64,000 nt of DNA from Aminipila sp047974845 (GCA_047974845.1 JBKECQ010000014.1:31430-95429); one strand, 5' to 3'. Shown: positions 51,213-60,738, counted from the first letter of the stretch. The notes: generated by a model not told the origin, from the sequence alone. Translations and numbers: made by a program.

Positions 51213-51989
51213 ATGGCACTATTGGAGTTTAGAAATGTAAATAAGGTCTATAACGGGGAAACCAGAGCTTTAAATGATGTGAATTTCACCTTAAAAGAAG
51301 GAGAGTTTGTTTCCATCATCGGCTCCTCTGGTGCAGGCAAATCCACCCTACTGCGCAGTATAAATCGCTTAATTGATGTAAATTCCGGAGAAATCATGTT
51401 TGAAGGGAAAGATATCACCAAACTTGATAAGCATGAGCTTCGCACAGTTCGAACTCAAGTGGGGATGGTCTTTCAACATTATAACCTAGTGAATCGATTA
51501 AGTGTTTTAGAAAATGTGCTACACGGAAAGCTTGGGCAGAAGTCAAATTTCCATGGTGTTATAGGTAGATATACGGAAAAAGAAAAAAAGGAAGCCTTTG
51601 AAATCTTAGAACTTCTTGGGCTGTCAGAACAGGCATATAAACGTTGCGATGAGCTTTCGGGAGGGCAAAAGCAGAGGGTTGGTATAGCAAGAGCTATTAT
51701 GCAGCATCCCAAACTAATTTTATGTGATGAGCCCATTGCATCTCTTGACCCTAGTTCAGCAAAAGTTATTATGGATCACTTGAAAGAAATTAATAAAAGG
51801 ATGAACATTACCTGTCTTGTAAATCTTCATCAGGTGGATGTGGCATTGAATTATTCCAAACGAATTATTGGTGTGAATTCAGGACAGATTGTTTATGACG
51901 GTTCATCTGAGGAATTGACACAGAAGAAAATTCACAAGATATACGGTTCTAAAAAGGGCGACTTAATAACCGATGTAAAGGAGGATTAA
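51213..51989 (+). CDS. phnC: Phosphonate ABC transporter, ATPase
   Basis: ATP-binding subunit of the phosphonate importer, 258 residues. Walker A is GSSGAGKSTLLR near residue 38, signature LSGGQKQRVGIARAI, Walker B LILCDEPIASLDP. The pattern TCLVNLHQVDVALNYSKRIIG is specific to PhnC. It follows phnD by 65 nt and abuts the first permease gene by 2 nt. Confidence 0.94.
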   Translation: MALLEFRNVNKVYNGETRALNDVNFTLKEGEFVSIIGSSGAGKSTLLRSINRLIDVNSGEIMFEGKDITKLDKHELRTVRTQVGMVFQHYNLVNRLSVLENVLHGKLGQKSNFHGVIGRYTEKEKKEAFEILELLGLSEQAYKRCDELSGGQKQRVGIARAIMQHPKLILCDEPIASLDPSSAKVIMDHLKEINKRMNITCLVNLHQVDVALNYSKRIIGVNSGQIVYDGSSEELTQKKIHKIYGSKKGDLITDVKED

Positions 51990-51991
51990 AG

Positions 51992-52783
51992 ATGGAACTT
52001 TCCAAGGATATATTTGTTAAAAGAAAATATAAGCTTACAGCAATTTTCCTTATCATTATAGGACTGTTCTTTGCATCTTCTTTCATCTCTGATTTCAATG
52101 GGATAGATGGAATTTTATCTGTTCCAAGAGCCATTGTCTGGATGGCGGGAAACCTTATACCCGATGCAAAGGCCTTTGATAGATTGCCAAAAATTTTTGA
52201 AAGGCTGAATGAAACTATTTTGCTTAGTATTGCAGTTACTGTCATTGCTGGTGTTCTTGCCTTTGGCTTTAGTCTGTTCGGTTCTAAGACCACCAAAACA
52301 AATAAGGTGTTTAGCAAAATTGTTCGCATAATTGCCGCTTTTTTTAGAAATGTACCCGATGTAGTTTGGGCAATGCTTTTTCTGTTTTCCTTTGGTCAAA
52401 ACATGGTAACAGGATTTCTTGCATTGTTCTTCACCACCTTTGGACTTCTTACAAGAGCTTTTATTGAAACCATTGATGAGGTAAGCAGTGAGTGTGTGGA
52501 GGCATTGGAGGCAACGGGGGCAGACTTCATTCAAATTGTTTTTCAAGGGATTATTCCTACTTCCATTGCCGGAATTATAACTTGGGTGCTCTATATGATT
52601 GAAACCAATATTCGTTCATCTACATTAATTGGGATACTTACGGCTACCGGTATTGGATATCAGTTCGACCTGTATTATAAAAGGCTGGAATTTGGATCGG
52701 TAGGTTTAATTGTAATTCTCATTGTGGCTGTGGTTATTTTAATTGAAACCATCTCCAATAAAATAAGGAGGGTGATTTTATAA
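51992..52783 (+). CDS. phnE: Phosphonate ABC transporter, permease 1
   Basis: A 263-residue membrane permease with about six helices. The EAA loop with the PhnE form ECVEALEATGADFIQIVFQGIIPTSI is clear. RNVPDVVWAMLFLFSFG is typical. It pairs with the second permease immediately downstream, giving a heterodimeric channel, as in many Firmicutes. AAAGGAGG precedes the ATG. Confidence 0.93.
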   Translation: MELSKDIFVKRKYKLTAIFLIIIGLFFASSFISDFNGIDGILSVPRAIVWMAGNLIPDAKAFDRLPKIFERLNETILLSIAVTVIAGVLAFGFSLFGSKTTKTNKVFSKIVRIIAAFFRNVPDVVWAMLFLFSFGQNMVTGFLALFFTTFGLLTRAFIETIDEVSSECVEALEATGADFIQIVFQGIIPTSIAGIITWVLYMIETNIRSSTLIGILTATGIGYQFDLYYKRLEFGSVGLIVILIVAVVILIETISNKIRRVIL

Positions 52784-52784
52784 T

Positions 52785-53651
52785 ATGGGCACAAAAGTAT
52801 TAAGAGTTAAACAAAAGCAAATCTGTACCAAGGAACTGATGCAAAGAGACAGGAAGGGCAATATAAGGATTTCAACAAAAAGTAAAAGTACAACTGTCAT
52901 CAAATGTGTTCTTTGCACTCTCTTAGCTTTGACCGTATTTGCACTATTGACCTTAGAACAAAAGGAAATTCAGGTGGGGAAAGCAATAATTGATACTACA
53001 CGCAATTTTGGGATTGCTTTTTTTCAACCCCGGTTGCGCTATAACACATTTTTTGAAGCCTTGTATCAACTGATGGTTACTTTTTCTTTGGGTATGTTGT
53101 CAACCATCATTGGTGCTTTCGCCGCTTTTTTCCTCGCATTATTATGCGCGTCTAATATTGCAAATCCCAAAACAGCTATGCTTATTAAGGGCTTTGTATC
53201 ATTTATTCGTGCAGTTCCCACCATTCTATGGGTGCTAATTTTTGCAGTAACGGCAGGACTTGGCAGTGTGGCTGCCGTGATAGGATTATCTTTTCACAGT
53301 ATCAGCTATTTAGTGAAGGCATACTCAGAGGCAATAGAAGAAATTGATTATGGCACCATAGAAGCACTCAAAGCAAGCGGAGCATATTACTGGCAGATTA
53401 TTTTTCAAGCGGTGCTACCCTCAGTCTTGAGCCTTATGCTTGCATGGACATTTATGCGTTTTGAAATTAATTTCGCCAATGCTGTTGCTATGGGTGCAGC
53501 GGCAGGTGCAGGAGGCGTCGGATACAGCTTGTTCATGGCAGGTAGTTTTTACTTTGACTTAAGAGAAACTGGATTTTTCACTATTCTTATTGTTATTACA
53601 GTTATTCTCTTGGAAATGATTTCTACTAAAATAAAGGAGAAAGTAAAATAA
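52785..53651 (+). CDS. phnE: Phosphonate ABC transporter, permease 2
   Basis: A 288-residue permease with a longer basic N-terminus (about 40 residues) before the first helix. The EAA loop is TIEALKASGAYYWQIIFQAVLPSV, and RAVPTILWVLIFAV matches the sister permease. It starts 1 nt after that gene's stop and overlaps phnG by 1 nt, so the transporter and C-P lyase genes are one operon. Confidence 0.93.
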   Translation: MGTKVLRVKQKQICTKELMQRDRKGNIRISTKSKSTTVIKCVLCTLLALTVFALLTLEQKEIQVGKAIIDTTRNFGIAFFQPRLRYNTFFEALYQLMVTFSLGMLSTIIGAFAAFFLALLCASNIANPKTAMLIKGFVSFIRAVPTILWVLIFAVTAGLGSVAAVIGLSFHSISYLVKAYSEAIEEIDYGTIEALKASGAYYWQIIFQAVLPSVLSLMLAWTFMRFEINFANAVAMGAAAGAGGVGYSLFMAGSFYFDLRETGFFTILIVITVILLEMISTKIKEKVK

Positions 53652-54082
53652 TGGATAAAAATCGATTATTTCGCATTATGGCGAATACAAGCAACAAGAA
53701 GTTAAAAGAGCTTTCTAAAAAGGTAAAGGAAGAAAGAGAGCCTATTATTATAAAAGAGCCATCTAAAACCCTTACAATGATTAAAATGCGTGAACCTGTG
53801 AAAAACAGCCTGTTTTATATGGGGGAGGTTATGGTAACTGAGGCTATTGTGGAAATAAACGGTATTAAGGGGATGGCTGTGACCATGGGGGATGATTTTG
53901 ATAAAACTTTGGACATGGCAGTGATTGACTGTGGTTTCAATAATGGCCTTTCTGTAATGTGCAAGTTGGAAAGTGAGCTACTATTGCAAGAAGCAAAGCA
54001 AAATAAAAAGAAAGAGAAAGAAAATGCAATGCATCTAAAAACCATGGTGAACTTCAATACCATGTCAGGAGGTGAAGTGTGA
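53651..54082 (+). CDS. phnG: C-P lyase complex subunit PhnG
   Basis: A 143-residue subunit of the PhnGHIJ core. With PhnI, H and L it displaces adenine from ATP with the phosphonate to give ribose-1-phosphonate triphosphate. RIMANTSNKKLKEL at the start and TEAIVEINGIKGMAVTMGDD followed by DMAVIDCGFNNG match the family. The start codon overlaps the phnE stop by 1 nt. Confidence 0.92.
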   Translation: MDKNRLFRIMANTSNKKLKELSKKVKEEREPIIIKEPSKTLTMIKMREPVKNSLFYMGEVMVTEAIVEINGIKGMAVTMGDDFDKTLDMAVIDCGFNNGLSVMCKLESELLLQEAKQNKKKEKENAMHLKTMVNFNTMSGGEV

Positions 54083-54657
54083 TGAAAAGAATTCACGATT
54101 TTGATATTGTACATGATGGGCAACAAATGTTTCGCCTAATTTTAAGTGCCATGTCTAATCCTTTGCAAAGAAAAAATATCCGCACTTATGCAGAAAAGCT
54201 CTATGGAAATAACAAAAGCTTTCTTGCTATTGCATTTACTCTTATAGATAATGAGACAACATTTTTTACCTTTGAAAATCAAATTTTAGACGATAATATT
54301 ATCTCTCTTACTCTTTCTTCAAAGGAATGTTGTGAAAATGCAGATTACATCTTTGTGGAAAATGCTGCAAATTTAAAAACTGCTATAAGTACAGCCAAAT
54401 GTGGAATGCTTGAGGATCCTCAGAAATCGGCAACAATTATAGTAAAAATAAAAAATGAAGAGAAAACAACCTTAACCATGATTGGAGCAGGCATTGATGG
54501 TTCTATTTCAATTGAAACCGACAGTTTGGTAGAAAAGGCGATAGATTTACGCGATAAAATGTGTTTTGAATATCCCACAGGTTTGGATTTTATATTTGTA
54601 GATGAAAATTGCCAGTTGATGGCCATTCCAAGACTTGTAAAAAAGGGGGGGAAATAA
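54082..54657 (+). CDS. phnH: C-P lyase complex subunit PhnH
   Basis: A 191-residue core subunit with a PLP-transferase-like fold that lost PLP binding. The IVHDGQQMFRLILSAMSNPL start is the family hallmark. I place the start at ATG 54082, overlapping the phnG stop (TGATG) 8 nt after AGGAGG; GTG 54079 is one codon upstream. PhnH dimerises and joins PhnG, I and J. Confidence 0.92.
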   Translation: MKRIHDFDIVHDGQQMFRLILSAMSNPLQRKNIRTYAEKLYGNNKSFLAIAFTLIDNETTFFTFENQILDDNIISLTLSSKECCENADYIFVENAANLKTAISTAKCGMLEDPQKSATIIVKIKNEEKTTLTMIGAGIDGSISIETDSLVEKAIDLRDKMCFEYPTGLDFIFVDENCQLMAIPRLVKKGGK

Positions 54658-55725
54658 ATGGCTTATGTTGCAGTATCCGGTGGTAAGGAAGCAATAGAAG
54701 AGAGCATTAAGCTTTTAGATTATTACCGCAGTGGAACCAAGAAAGACCTTGATTTAGATGTGATTGAAAATAAAATGGCACTTTTGGTGGATAGAGTGAT
54801 GAGTGAGGCGGGCTTTTACTCCAAGCGTTATGCGGCTTTGGCACTTAAACAAAGTGAAGGTTCTGTGGAAGAAGCAGTGTTTCTCCTTCGTGCCTATCGT
54901 TCTACCCTTACCAGAAATTATTACACCAACGTGGTGGACACTACTGAAATGAGAATCATGCGTAAAATTTCTGCAGCTTTTAAGGATATTGCGGGAGGAC
55001 AAATTTTGGGAGCTACTTATGATTATACCCACCGCCTTTTAAACTTTGACATAGAAAATGAAAGCAGTAAAGAATTGTATAGAGATAGGATTTCTAAGAT
55101 TAAAAGTGCAAAACGTGAAGAAATTGCAGTATGCAATCGTGTTTCCCATGAACTTAAGAAAGAAGGACTTATTGACCAAATAGAGGACAATAATGAGATT
55201 CCTTTTGATGTAACAGAAAATTTGATGGAATTTCCTGCTCCAAGGAGTGCGAGACTGCAAACCTTAAGCAGATCCGATACTGGGTTTATCTCGGGGCTGG
55301 CTTATTCTTCATTGCGTGGATTTGGTCAGGTTCACCCAACTGTTGGAGAGCTTCGCAGCGGATACATAGAGCTTGAAGTCCCTTACCTCTTCGATGCAAA
55401 TCAGAGTATTAGTATCGGAGAAATTTTGATAACAGAGGTGGAGTGCTTTGTGGAAGCAGACGATGGTGACAAGTTGAAATTGGCTGTGGGATACGGAGCG
55501 GTGTTTGGAAGAAACGAAAACAAGGCTATTGCAATGGCTGTTTTAGATAGGGAGTTGGAAAATCCGGGGAAGGAACCTACACAAGATCAAGAGTTTGTTC
55601 TCATGCATGGGGATAGCTTAGAAATGAATGGTTTTATTTCCCACCTTAAGCTTCCACATTATGTTACCTTCCAATCCAAGTTGGATGCTGTTCGTAAAAC
55701 AAGGGAGGGGAAAGCCAATGAATAA
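54658..55725 (+). CDS. phnI: C-P lyase complex subunit PhnI
   Basis: The 355-residue subunit thought to carry nucleosidase activity that couples phosphonate to ribose. Family segments are YVAVSGGKEAIEESIKLLDY, MSEAGFYSKRYAALALKQSEG and GFGQVHPTVGELRSGY. It starts directly after the phnH stop and overlaps phnJ by 8 nt. Codons for Arg are often CGT/CGC, unlike the AGA-dominated genes earlier in the window. Confidence 0.94.
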   Translation: MAYVAVSGGKEAIEESIKLLDYYRSGTKKDLDLDVIENKMALLVDRVMSEAGFYSKRYAALALKQSEGSVEEAVFLLRAYRSTLTRNYYTNVVDTTEMRIMRKISAAFKDIAGGQILGATYDYTHRLLNFDIENESSKELYRDRISKIKSAKREEIAVCNRVSHELKKEGLIDQIEDNNEIPFDVTENLMEFPAPRSARLQTLSRSDTGFISGLAYSSLRGFGQVHPTVGELRSGYIELEVPYLFDANQSISIGEILITEVECFVEADDGDKLKLAVGYGAVFGRNENKAIAMAVLDRELENPGKEPTQDQEFVLMHGDSLEMNGFISHLKLPHYVTFQSKLDAVRKTREGKANE

Positions 55726-56560
55726 GAATTATAACTATGCTTTTTTAGATGAAGGCTCAAAAAGAGAAATTAGAAGAACTATTTTGAAAGCTGTTGCCAT
55801 TCCGGGATATCAAGTACCTTTTGGTTCCAGAGAACTTCCCATAGGTCGTGGTTGGGGAACGGGTGGTATTCAGGTTACCCTATCTCTCATTGGAGAAGAA
55901 GATACGCTAAAGGTTATAGACCAAGGCAGCGATGAGAGCGTTAACGCAGTAAATATTAAGAAGTTCATAAAGAGTTGTACGGATATAAAGACCACTAATG
56001 ATACAAGAAAAGCAACCATTATACAGACAAGACATCGTATTCCGGAGATTCCCTTAACCAAGGAACAGATTTTGGTATTACAGGTACCTACACCAGAACC
56101 GCTTCGTATTGTAGAGCCTAGAGAGGAAGTAACTAAAAAAATGCATGGAGAAAGCGACTATGCACCTATTTGGATACAACTTTACGAAAGCATTATCAAA
56201 TACAATAAGGTTACGATTGCCTCGGAGTATCCATGCATGGTAGAAGATAGATATATTATGAATCCCAGCCCTATTCCTAAGTTTGATAATGAAAAGCTTC
56301 ACCATGCAGAGTGCCTTTACCTATTTGGAGCAGGAAGAGAAAAGAAGATTTATGCTATTCCTCCCCATACCAAAGTAGTTTCTCTAGCATTTGATGATGT
56401 GCCTTTTGAAAAAGAGAGCTTTAAGAATAAAAAATGCCGCTTGTGTGGGTGTGAGCATACCTATCTTGATGAAATAATTGATAGCAGCAGTGGTGAAAAA
56501 TACTACCAGTGCAGTGATACATCCTACTGTGAGGAGGTAAGTAAAAATGCAATTAAATAA
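55718..56560 (+). CDS. phnJ: Carbon-phosphorus lyase PhnJ
   Basis: Radical SAM enzyme of 280 residues that breaks the C-P bond of ribose-1-phosphonate 5-phosphate, giving the hydrocarbon and 5-phosphoribosyl 1,2-cyclic phosphate. The unusual iron-sulfur motif is intact: CRLC, 21 residues, C, 5 residues, C (in CSDTSYC) near the C-terminus. The start MNKNYNYAFLDEGSKREIRR at ATG 55718 follows GGGAGGGG; the longer frame upstream is phnI sequence. GSRELPIGRGWGTGGIQVT is also conserved. Confidence 0.95.
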   Translation: MNKNYNYAFLDEGSKREIRRTILKAVAIPGYQVPFGSRELPIGRGWGTGGIQVTLSLIGEEDTLKVIDQGSDESVNAVNIKKFIKSCTDIKTTNDTRKATIIQTRHRIPEIPLTKEQILVLQVPTPEPLRIVEPREEVTKKMHGESDYAPIWIQLYESIIKYNKVTIASEYPCMVEDRYIMNPSPIPKFDNEKLHHAECLYLFGAGREKKIYAIPPHTKVVSLAFDDVPFEKESFKNKKCRLCGCEHTYLDEIIDSSSGEKYYQCSDTSYCEEVSKNAIK

Positions 56561-57380
56561 TACTCCTGTTCTAAAGATAAACAACCTTGTAGTTCTCTAT
56601 GGTGAGGGGTGTCCCCATTGTCAGGAAAACTTAGAAAAAAATCGCTGTAAGCTTTGCGGAAGTGTATGGGCCTGTAATGATATTTCACTAGATGTATATC
56701 CCGGAGAGGTACTTGGTATTGTAGGTGAATCAGGATCAGGAAAATCAACATTGATGAAAAGTATCTATTTCGATATACAAACAACAAGTGGAGAGGCCTT
56801 TCTTGCAGACTATAAAGATGGAAAAGGCGACATTTGGAAGGCTAGTTCCGGACAACAGCGTATGATGAAAAATACCATTATGGGCATGGTTTATCAAAAC
56901 CCTATTTTGGGACTTCGAATGGACTATTCTTCTGCCGCTAATATTGCAGAAAAAATTATTGCAGCAGGAGAAAGAAATTCCCGGCAGATGACTGAGCGAG
57001 CAGAGGAACTATTAACTGCGGTGGAAATATTGACTTCTCGTATGAATGAGGCACCAAAGAACTTCTCTGGAGGTATGCAGCAGCGTGTACAAATTTCCAA
57101 AGCACTTGCAAATAATCCTTCGGTACTTTTATTGGATGAGGTTACCACAGGCCTTGATCTATCAGTACAAGCAAAAGTACTGGATTTAATTCGCAAGATA
57201 AAAGGAAAATACGGCATTTCTATTTTACTGGTTTCTCACGATTTGGCAGTTATCAGAATGCTTGCTGACAGAACCATAGTAATGCTTGATGGAAAGATTA
57301 TCGAAAGCGGACTAACAGACCAAATTTTGGAGGATCCACAGCATGCATATACACAACAGTTGGTGCATTCACTCATATAA
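56547..57380 (+). CDS. phnK: C-P lyase accessory ATPase PhnK with Cys-rich insert
   Basis: ABC-type ATPase of 277 residues that binds the PhnGHIJ core. Walker A is GESGSGKST, signature FSGGMQQRVQISKAL and Walker B VLLLDEVTTGLDLSVQ. Before Walker A there is an insert with two CxxC pairs (Cys22, 25, 34, 37, plus Cys43) that E. coli PhnK lacks; it probably binds zinc. It overlaps phnJ by 14 nt. Confidence 0.94.
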   Translation: MQLNNTPVLKINNLVVLYGEGCPHCQENLEKNRCKLCGSVWACNDISLDVYPGEVLGIVGESGSGKSTLMKSIYFDIQTTSGEAFLADYKDGKGDIWKASSGQQRMMKNTIMGMVYQNPILGLRMDYSSAANIAEKIIAAGERNSRQMTERAEELLTAVEILTSRMNEAPKNFSGGMQQRVQISKALANNPSVLLLDEVTTGLDLSVQAKVLDLIRKIKGKYGISILLVSHDLAVIRMLADRTIVMLDGKIIESGLTDQILEDPQHAYTQQLVHSLI

Positions 57381-57394
57381 GGGAGGAATAAATT

Positions 57395-58570
57395 TTGAAA
57401 GCAATTAAAAATGGAAGAATAATAGGTACTGACAGTATCATTGAAGATAAAATCATCATTATTGATGGAGATACCATTGTGGACTTGGTATCAGAAATTG
57501 ACGAAAAAACATTTGAGAGAGTTGTGAATGCTCATGGCAGATATATTATGCCTGGATTTATTGACATTCACAGTGATAAAATAGAACAATTTATCCAGCC
57601 CAGGCCTACCTCTGTTATGGATTTTGAATTGGCAATGAAGGAATGTGAGCGACAACTTTTATTTCAAGGAATCACCACAATGTATCATTCACTGTCTCTT
57701 TATAAGGACGAGATTTTCGGGTCGGCACCGGTTCGAAAAAGAGAAAATGTGGAAAAGTTGGCAGCGCTTATTTCAGATATTCACAACCGTTACCATCTCA
57801 TTCACCATCGCTTTCATCTAAGGATAGAAATTGATAATCTTGCTGCATTTGATATAGTGAAGGACATGATAGAAAAAAATATGGTGCACGAAATCTCCTT
57901 TATGGATCATACCCCGGGGCAAGGGCAATACAGAAATTTAGAAATTTATAAAAAAACCATAGAGGGCTATAAAAGTGAGGATATGAAGAAATTTGGATTT
58001 GATGGCATTATGGAGAATCACAAAAACAAGAATATGCTTTCCTTTGAACAACTTAAAGAACTGACAGAGCTGGCACATGCAAAGGGAATTGCAGTCGCCT
58101 CACACGATGATGATACTGCTGATAAGCTGAGAGTCAATGAAAAATTGGGAGTAGATATTTCTGAATTCCCTATTACTATTGCAACTGCAAAAAAAGCAAA
58201 AGAACTTGGTTTTTATACAGTGGCAGGTGCTCCAAACATTCTCTTGGGCGGATCTCATAGTGGAAATATGAGCGCGGCTCAGGCTATTTTGGAGGATTGT
58301 GTAGATGTTCTCTGCTCAGATTATTATCCATCCGCCTTATTGCACAGCATCTTTATGATGAATAAAAAACACAATATTCCTCTTTGGGATATGGTTGCTA
58401 AAGTTACCTTAAACGCTGCTAAAGCCGTAAAAATAGAAAAGGATTATGGCTCGGTACAGGTAGGGAAAAAGGCAGATTTACTAATTGTGGATATACTGGA
58501 TGGTTACCCATCAATTACACATAGCATTGTAGATGGTGTTATTGCATCTCGTGTGGAATATAGGAGGTAA
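57395..58570 (+). CDS. phnM: Ribose-1-phosphonate 5-triphosphate diphosphatase PhnM
   Basis: Metal-dependent amidohydrolase of 391 residues that removes pyrophosphate from the ribose triphosphate phosphonate. Metal-binding motifs are MPGFIDIHSDKIEQF, SFMDHTPGQGQYRN and VASHDDDTADKL. It begins with TTG at 57395, 8 nt after GGGAGGA, 14 nt after phnK. The end (KKADLLIVDILDGYP) is typical of amidohydrolases. Confidence 0.93.
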   Translation: MKAIKNGRIIGTDSIIEDKIIIIDGDTIVDLVSEIDEKTFERVVNAHGRYIMPGFIDIHSDKIEQFIQPRPTSVMDFELAMKECERQLLFQGITTMYHSLSLYKDEIFGSAPVRKRENVEKLAALISDIHNRYHLIHHRFHLRIEIDNLAAFDIVKDMIEKNMVHEISFMDHTPGQGQYRNLEIYKKTIEGYKSEDMKKFGFDGIMENHKNKNMLSFEQLKELTELAHAKGIAVASHDDDTADKLRVNEKLGVDISEFPITIATAKKAKELGFYTVAGAPNILLGGSHSGNMSAAQAILEDCVDVLCSDYYPSALLHSIFMMNKKHNIPLWDMVAKVTLNAAKAVKIEKDYGSVQVGKKADLLIVDILDGYPSITHSIVDGVIASRVEYRR

Positions 58571-58572
58571 GC

Positions 58573-59268
58573 ATGAGTATTTTAGAAATCAAAGATTTAA
58601 GCAAAAACTTTTATTTACATCATGTAGATCGTGAGATAAAGTCGTGTGCAAATATAAATTTCACCTTGGAACAAGGGGGATTTATAGGCATTGTAGGTCT
58701 TTCAGGGGCAGGCAAATCTACGATTATGAAGTGCATAAACCGCACATATCTACCTATGAAGGGGAGTATTATCTATGATAGCTCCGCTTTTGGAAAGATT
58801 GACTTATGTAAGGCTACCGAACGCGAAATGCTTCATCTTCGTAAATATGAAATCGGATACGTATCTCAATTTCTTAATGTTATGCCGCGTACAACTGCCA
58901 AAGATCATGTCATGAATGCCCTTTTGGATATGGGTGAATGTGAGAAGGTTGCAGAGGAAAAGGCAATTGAAATATTAAGCTATTTTAGGCTTTCAGAAGA
59001 TTTATGGGATATTTACCCCAACACCTTTTCAGGGGGTGAGCGTTTGCGCTTAAATCTTGCCCATACCATGGTAAAAAAACCTCGCCTTATGTTATTGGAT
59101 GAACCTACAGCTTCTCTGGATAAAAAAACTAAGATATTAGTAAAGGAAATGCTTCAAAAACTAAAGAACAAGAAAACAGGAATGCTGGGAATTTTTCATG
59201 ATTTAGAGTTTATGGAGGGAGTTTGCGATAAGGTATTTAACATTTCTGAGGGGGCGTTTTCTTGTTAA
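58573..59268 (+). CDS. phnL: C-P lyase system ATPase PhnL
   Basis: A 231-residue ABC-type ATPase needed with PhnG, H and I for ribosylation of phosphonate. Walker A is GLSGAGKST, signature FSGGERLRLNLAHT and Walker B LMLLDEPTASLDK. The FNVMPRTTAKDHV-like region (YVSQFLNVMPRTTA) is specific to PhnL. It starts 2 nt after phnM and overlaps the PHP gene by 7 nt. The gene order K, M, L differs from the E. coli order K, L, M. Confidence 0.94.
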   Translation: MSILEIKDLSKNFYLHHVDREIKSCANINFTLEQGGFIGIVGLSGAGKSTIMKCINRTYLPMKGSIIYDSSAFGKIDLCKATEREMLHLRKYEIGYVSQFLNVMPRTTAKDHVMNALLDMGECEKVAEEKAIEILSYFRLSEDLWDIYPNTFSGGERLRLNLAHTMVKKPRLMLLDEPTASLDKKTKILVKEMLQKLKNKKTGMLGIFHDLEFMEGVCDKVFNISEGAFSC

Positions 59269-60062
59269 AAGTAGATTTACATATTCATTCCAACATATCA
59301 GATGGAAGTGACAGTATAGAAAACATAATAGCAATGGCGCAAAAAAATGGTGTAGATGTAATTGCTATTACTGACCACGATACTCTTTCACACCAAAGGA
59401 AAATCCCTGCTCACAATCCAGTGGGTGTTATGGCGGGAATTGAAATATCAGCCATTGACCCTACTACGAAAATTAAGGCACATATTTTAGGGTATCATAT
59501 TGAAAATGTGGGATTGGTGGAGTCAGTAACCACTCCTATATTGGAGAAAAGACATCTGAACTCACTAAAGCAAGTGGAAGTTCTAAAGAAAAGAGGATAT
59601 TTAATTGAAGTTGATACATTAGCTAAAGCAGACAGAAAATACATTTACAAGCAGCACATAATGGAACAGATGGTTAAAACGGGACAAGCTTCGAATATGT
59701 TTGGAGAATTTTATAAAAATACATTCAAAGAAGGTGGAATCTGTGATTTTGACATCGAATATATTAATGTTTTCGATGCAGTTAAAGTGATTACAGAGGC
59801 AGGTGGAAAAGCAGTACTTGCACATAGTGGTCAGCAGCAGAACTTTTACCTTATTGAAAAGTTAATTCCTTTGGGTCTTGTGGGGCTGGAATATAACCAT
59901 CCGGAAAACAGTCAATTAGATAAGGAAATTATCTTGGAATATTCTAAAAAGTACAATCTATTTTTAACAGGTGGAAGTGATTATCATGGGAAAAATGATA
60001 AAATACCTCACCAAATTGGAAGTTTTATATCACATGAAAGTGGGGTGAGTGTATTATGCTAA
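59262..60062 (+). CDS. PHP-domain phosphodiesterase, probable PhnP replacement (PhnPP-like)
   Basis: A 266-residue PHP-superfamily metal hydrolase: KVDLHIHSNISDGS, AITDHDTLSHQR, AGIEISA and GGSDYHGKN supply the metal ligands. A PHP enzyme of Eggerthella lenta (Elen0235, named PhnPP) hydrolyses 5-phosphoribosyl 1,2-cyclic phosphate in two steps to ribose-5-phosphate and phosphate. The position inside this phn operon, which lacks phnP and phnN, makes the same role likely here. The TTG start overlaps phnL by 7 nt. Confidence 0.8.
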   Translation: MLKVDLHIHSNISDGSDSIENIIAMAQKNGVDVIAITDHDTLSHQRKIPAHNPVGVMAGIEISAIDPTTKIKAHILGYHIENVGLVESVTTPILEKRHLNSLKQVEVLKKRGYLIEVDTLAKADRKYIYKQHIMEQMVKTGQASNMFGEFYKNTFKEGGICDFDIEYINVFDAVKVITEAGGKAVLAHSGQQQNFYLIEKLIPLGLVGLEYNHPENSQLDKEIILEYSKKYNLFLTGGSDYHGKNDKIPHQIGSFISHESGVSVLC

Positions 60063-60673
60063 AAGAATTGTTAGCAGAGAGGCCAAATGTTAGAGCGAAT
60101 GTTGAACTTACCAATGTTACCCTTGGAAAATACACAGAGGTAATGCCTTACTGCGATTTAAATGATGTATCTATGGGTGATTTTTCATACTGCTCAGGTA
60201 ACAATCAAATTTATTATGCAACAATAGGAAAGTTTTGTTCCATTGCCTCCAATGTCAGGATAAATCCGGGAAACCATCCAACCTATACAAGAATTGCGCA
60301 GCATCACTTTACATACCGAAGTTCTATGTTTGATATGGGGGAAGATGATGAAGACTTTTTCCTGTGGAGAAAAGCATCCCCTGTTATTATTGGCAATGAC
60401 GTATGGATTGGGCACAATGCCACAATTATGCCCGGTGTTACTATTGGTAATGGTGCAGTAATTGGGACAGGTGCGGTGGTAACAAGAGATGTGGAGCCTT
60501 ATGCAATTGTTGCAGGGGTTCCCGCTAAAAAAATAAATATGCGATTCACAGATGAGCTGATTAAAAAGATTGAAAAGTCAATGTGGTGGGACTGGGATTT
60601 TGACACTCTAAAGAAACGCCTTCCCGATTTTAGAGATCTTCATGTATTTGAAGAGAAGTACTTGACTGATTGA
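60056..60673 (+). CDS. Phosphonate-linked hexapeptide-repeat acyltransferase
   Basis: A 205-residue left-handed beta-helix protein with hexapeptide repeats (IGNDVWIGHNATIMPGVTIG, NGAVIGTGAVVTRD) and the usual end YAIVAGVPAKKINMRF. It belongs to the group of acetyltransferases found in phn operons. It may acetylate an aminoalkylphosphonate or an intermediate, by analogy with PhnO, but the substrate is unknown. It overlaps the PHP gene by 7 nt and ends the phn set proper; a 65-nt gap follows. Confidence 0.85.
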   Translation: MLKELLAERPNVRANVELTNVTLGKYTEVMPYCDLNDVSMGDFSYCSGNNQIYYATIGKFCSIASNVRINPGNHPTYTRIAQHHFTYRSSMFDMGEDDEDFFLWRKASPVIIGNDVWIGHNATIMPGVTIGNGAVIGTGAVVTRDVEPYAIVAGVPAKKINMRFTDELIKKIEKSMWWDWDFDTLKKRLPDFRDLHVFEEKYLTD

Positions 60674-60738
60674 TGTACAGACATAGAAAAATTGTGCTTG
60701 TGCATTTTTAGGACTGAAAAGGTCGGAAAGGAGGGCGA

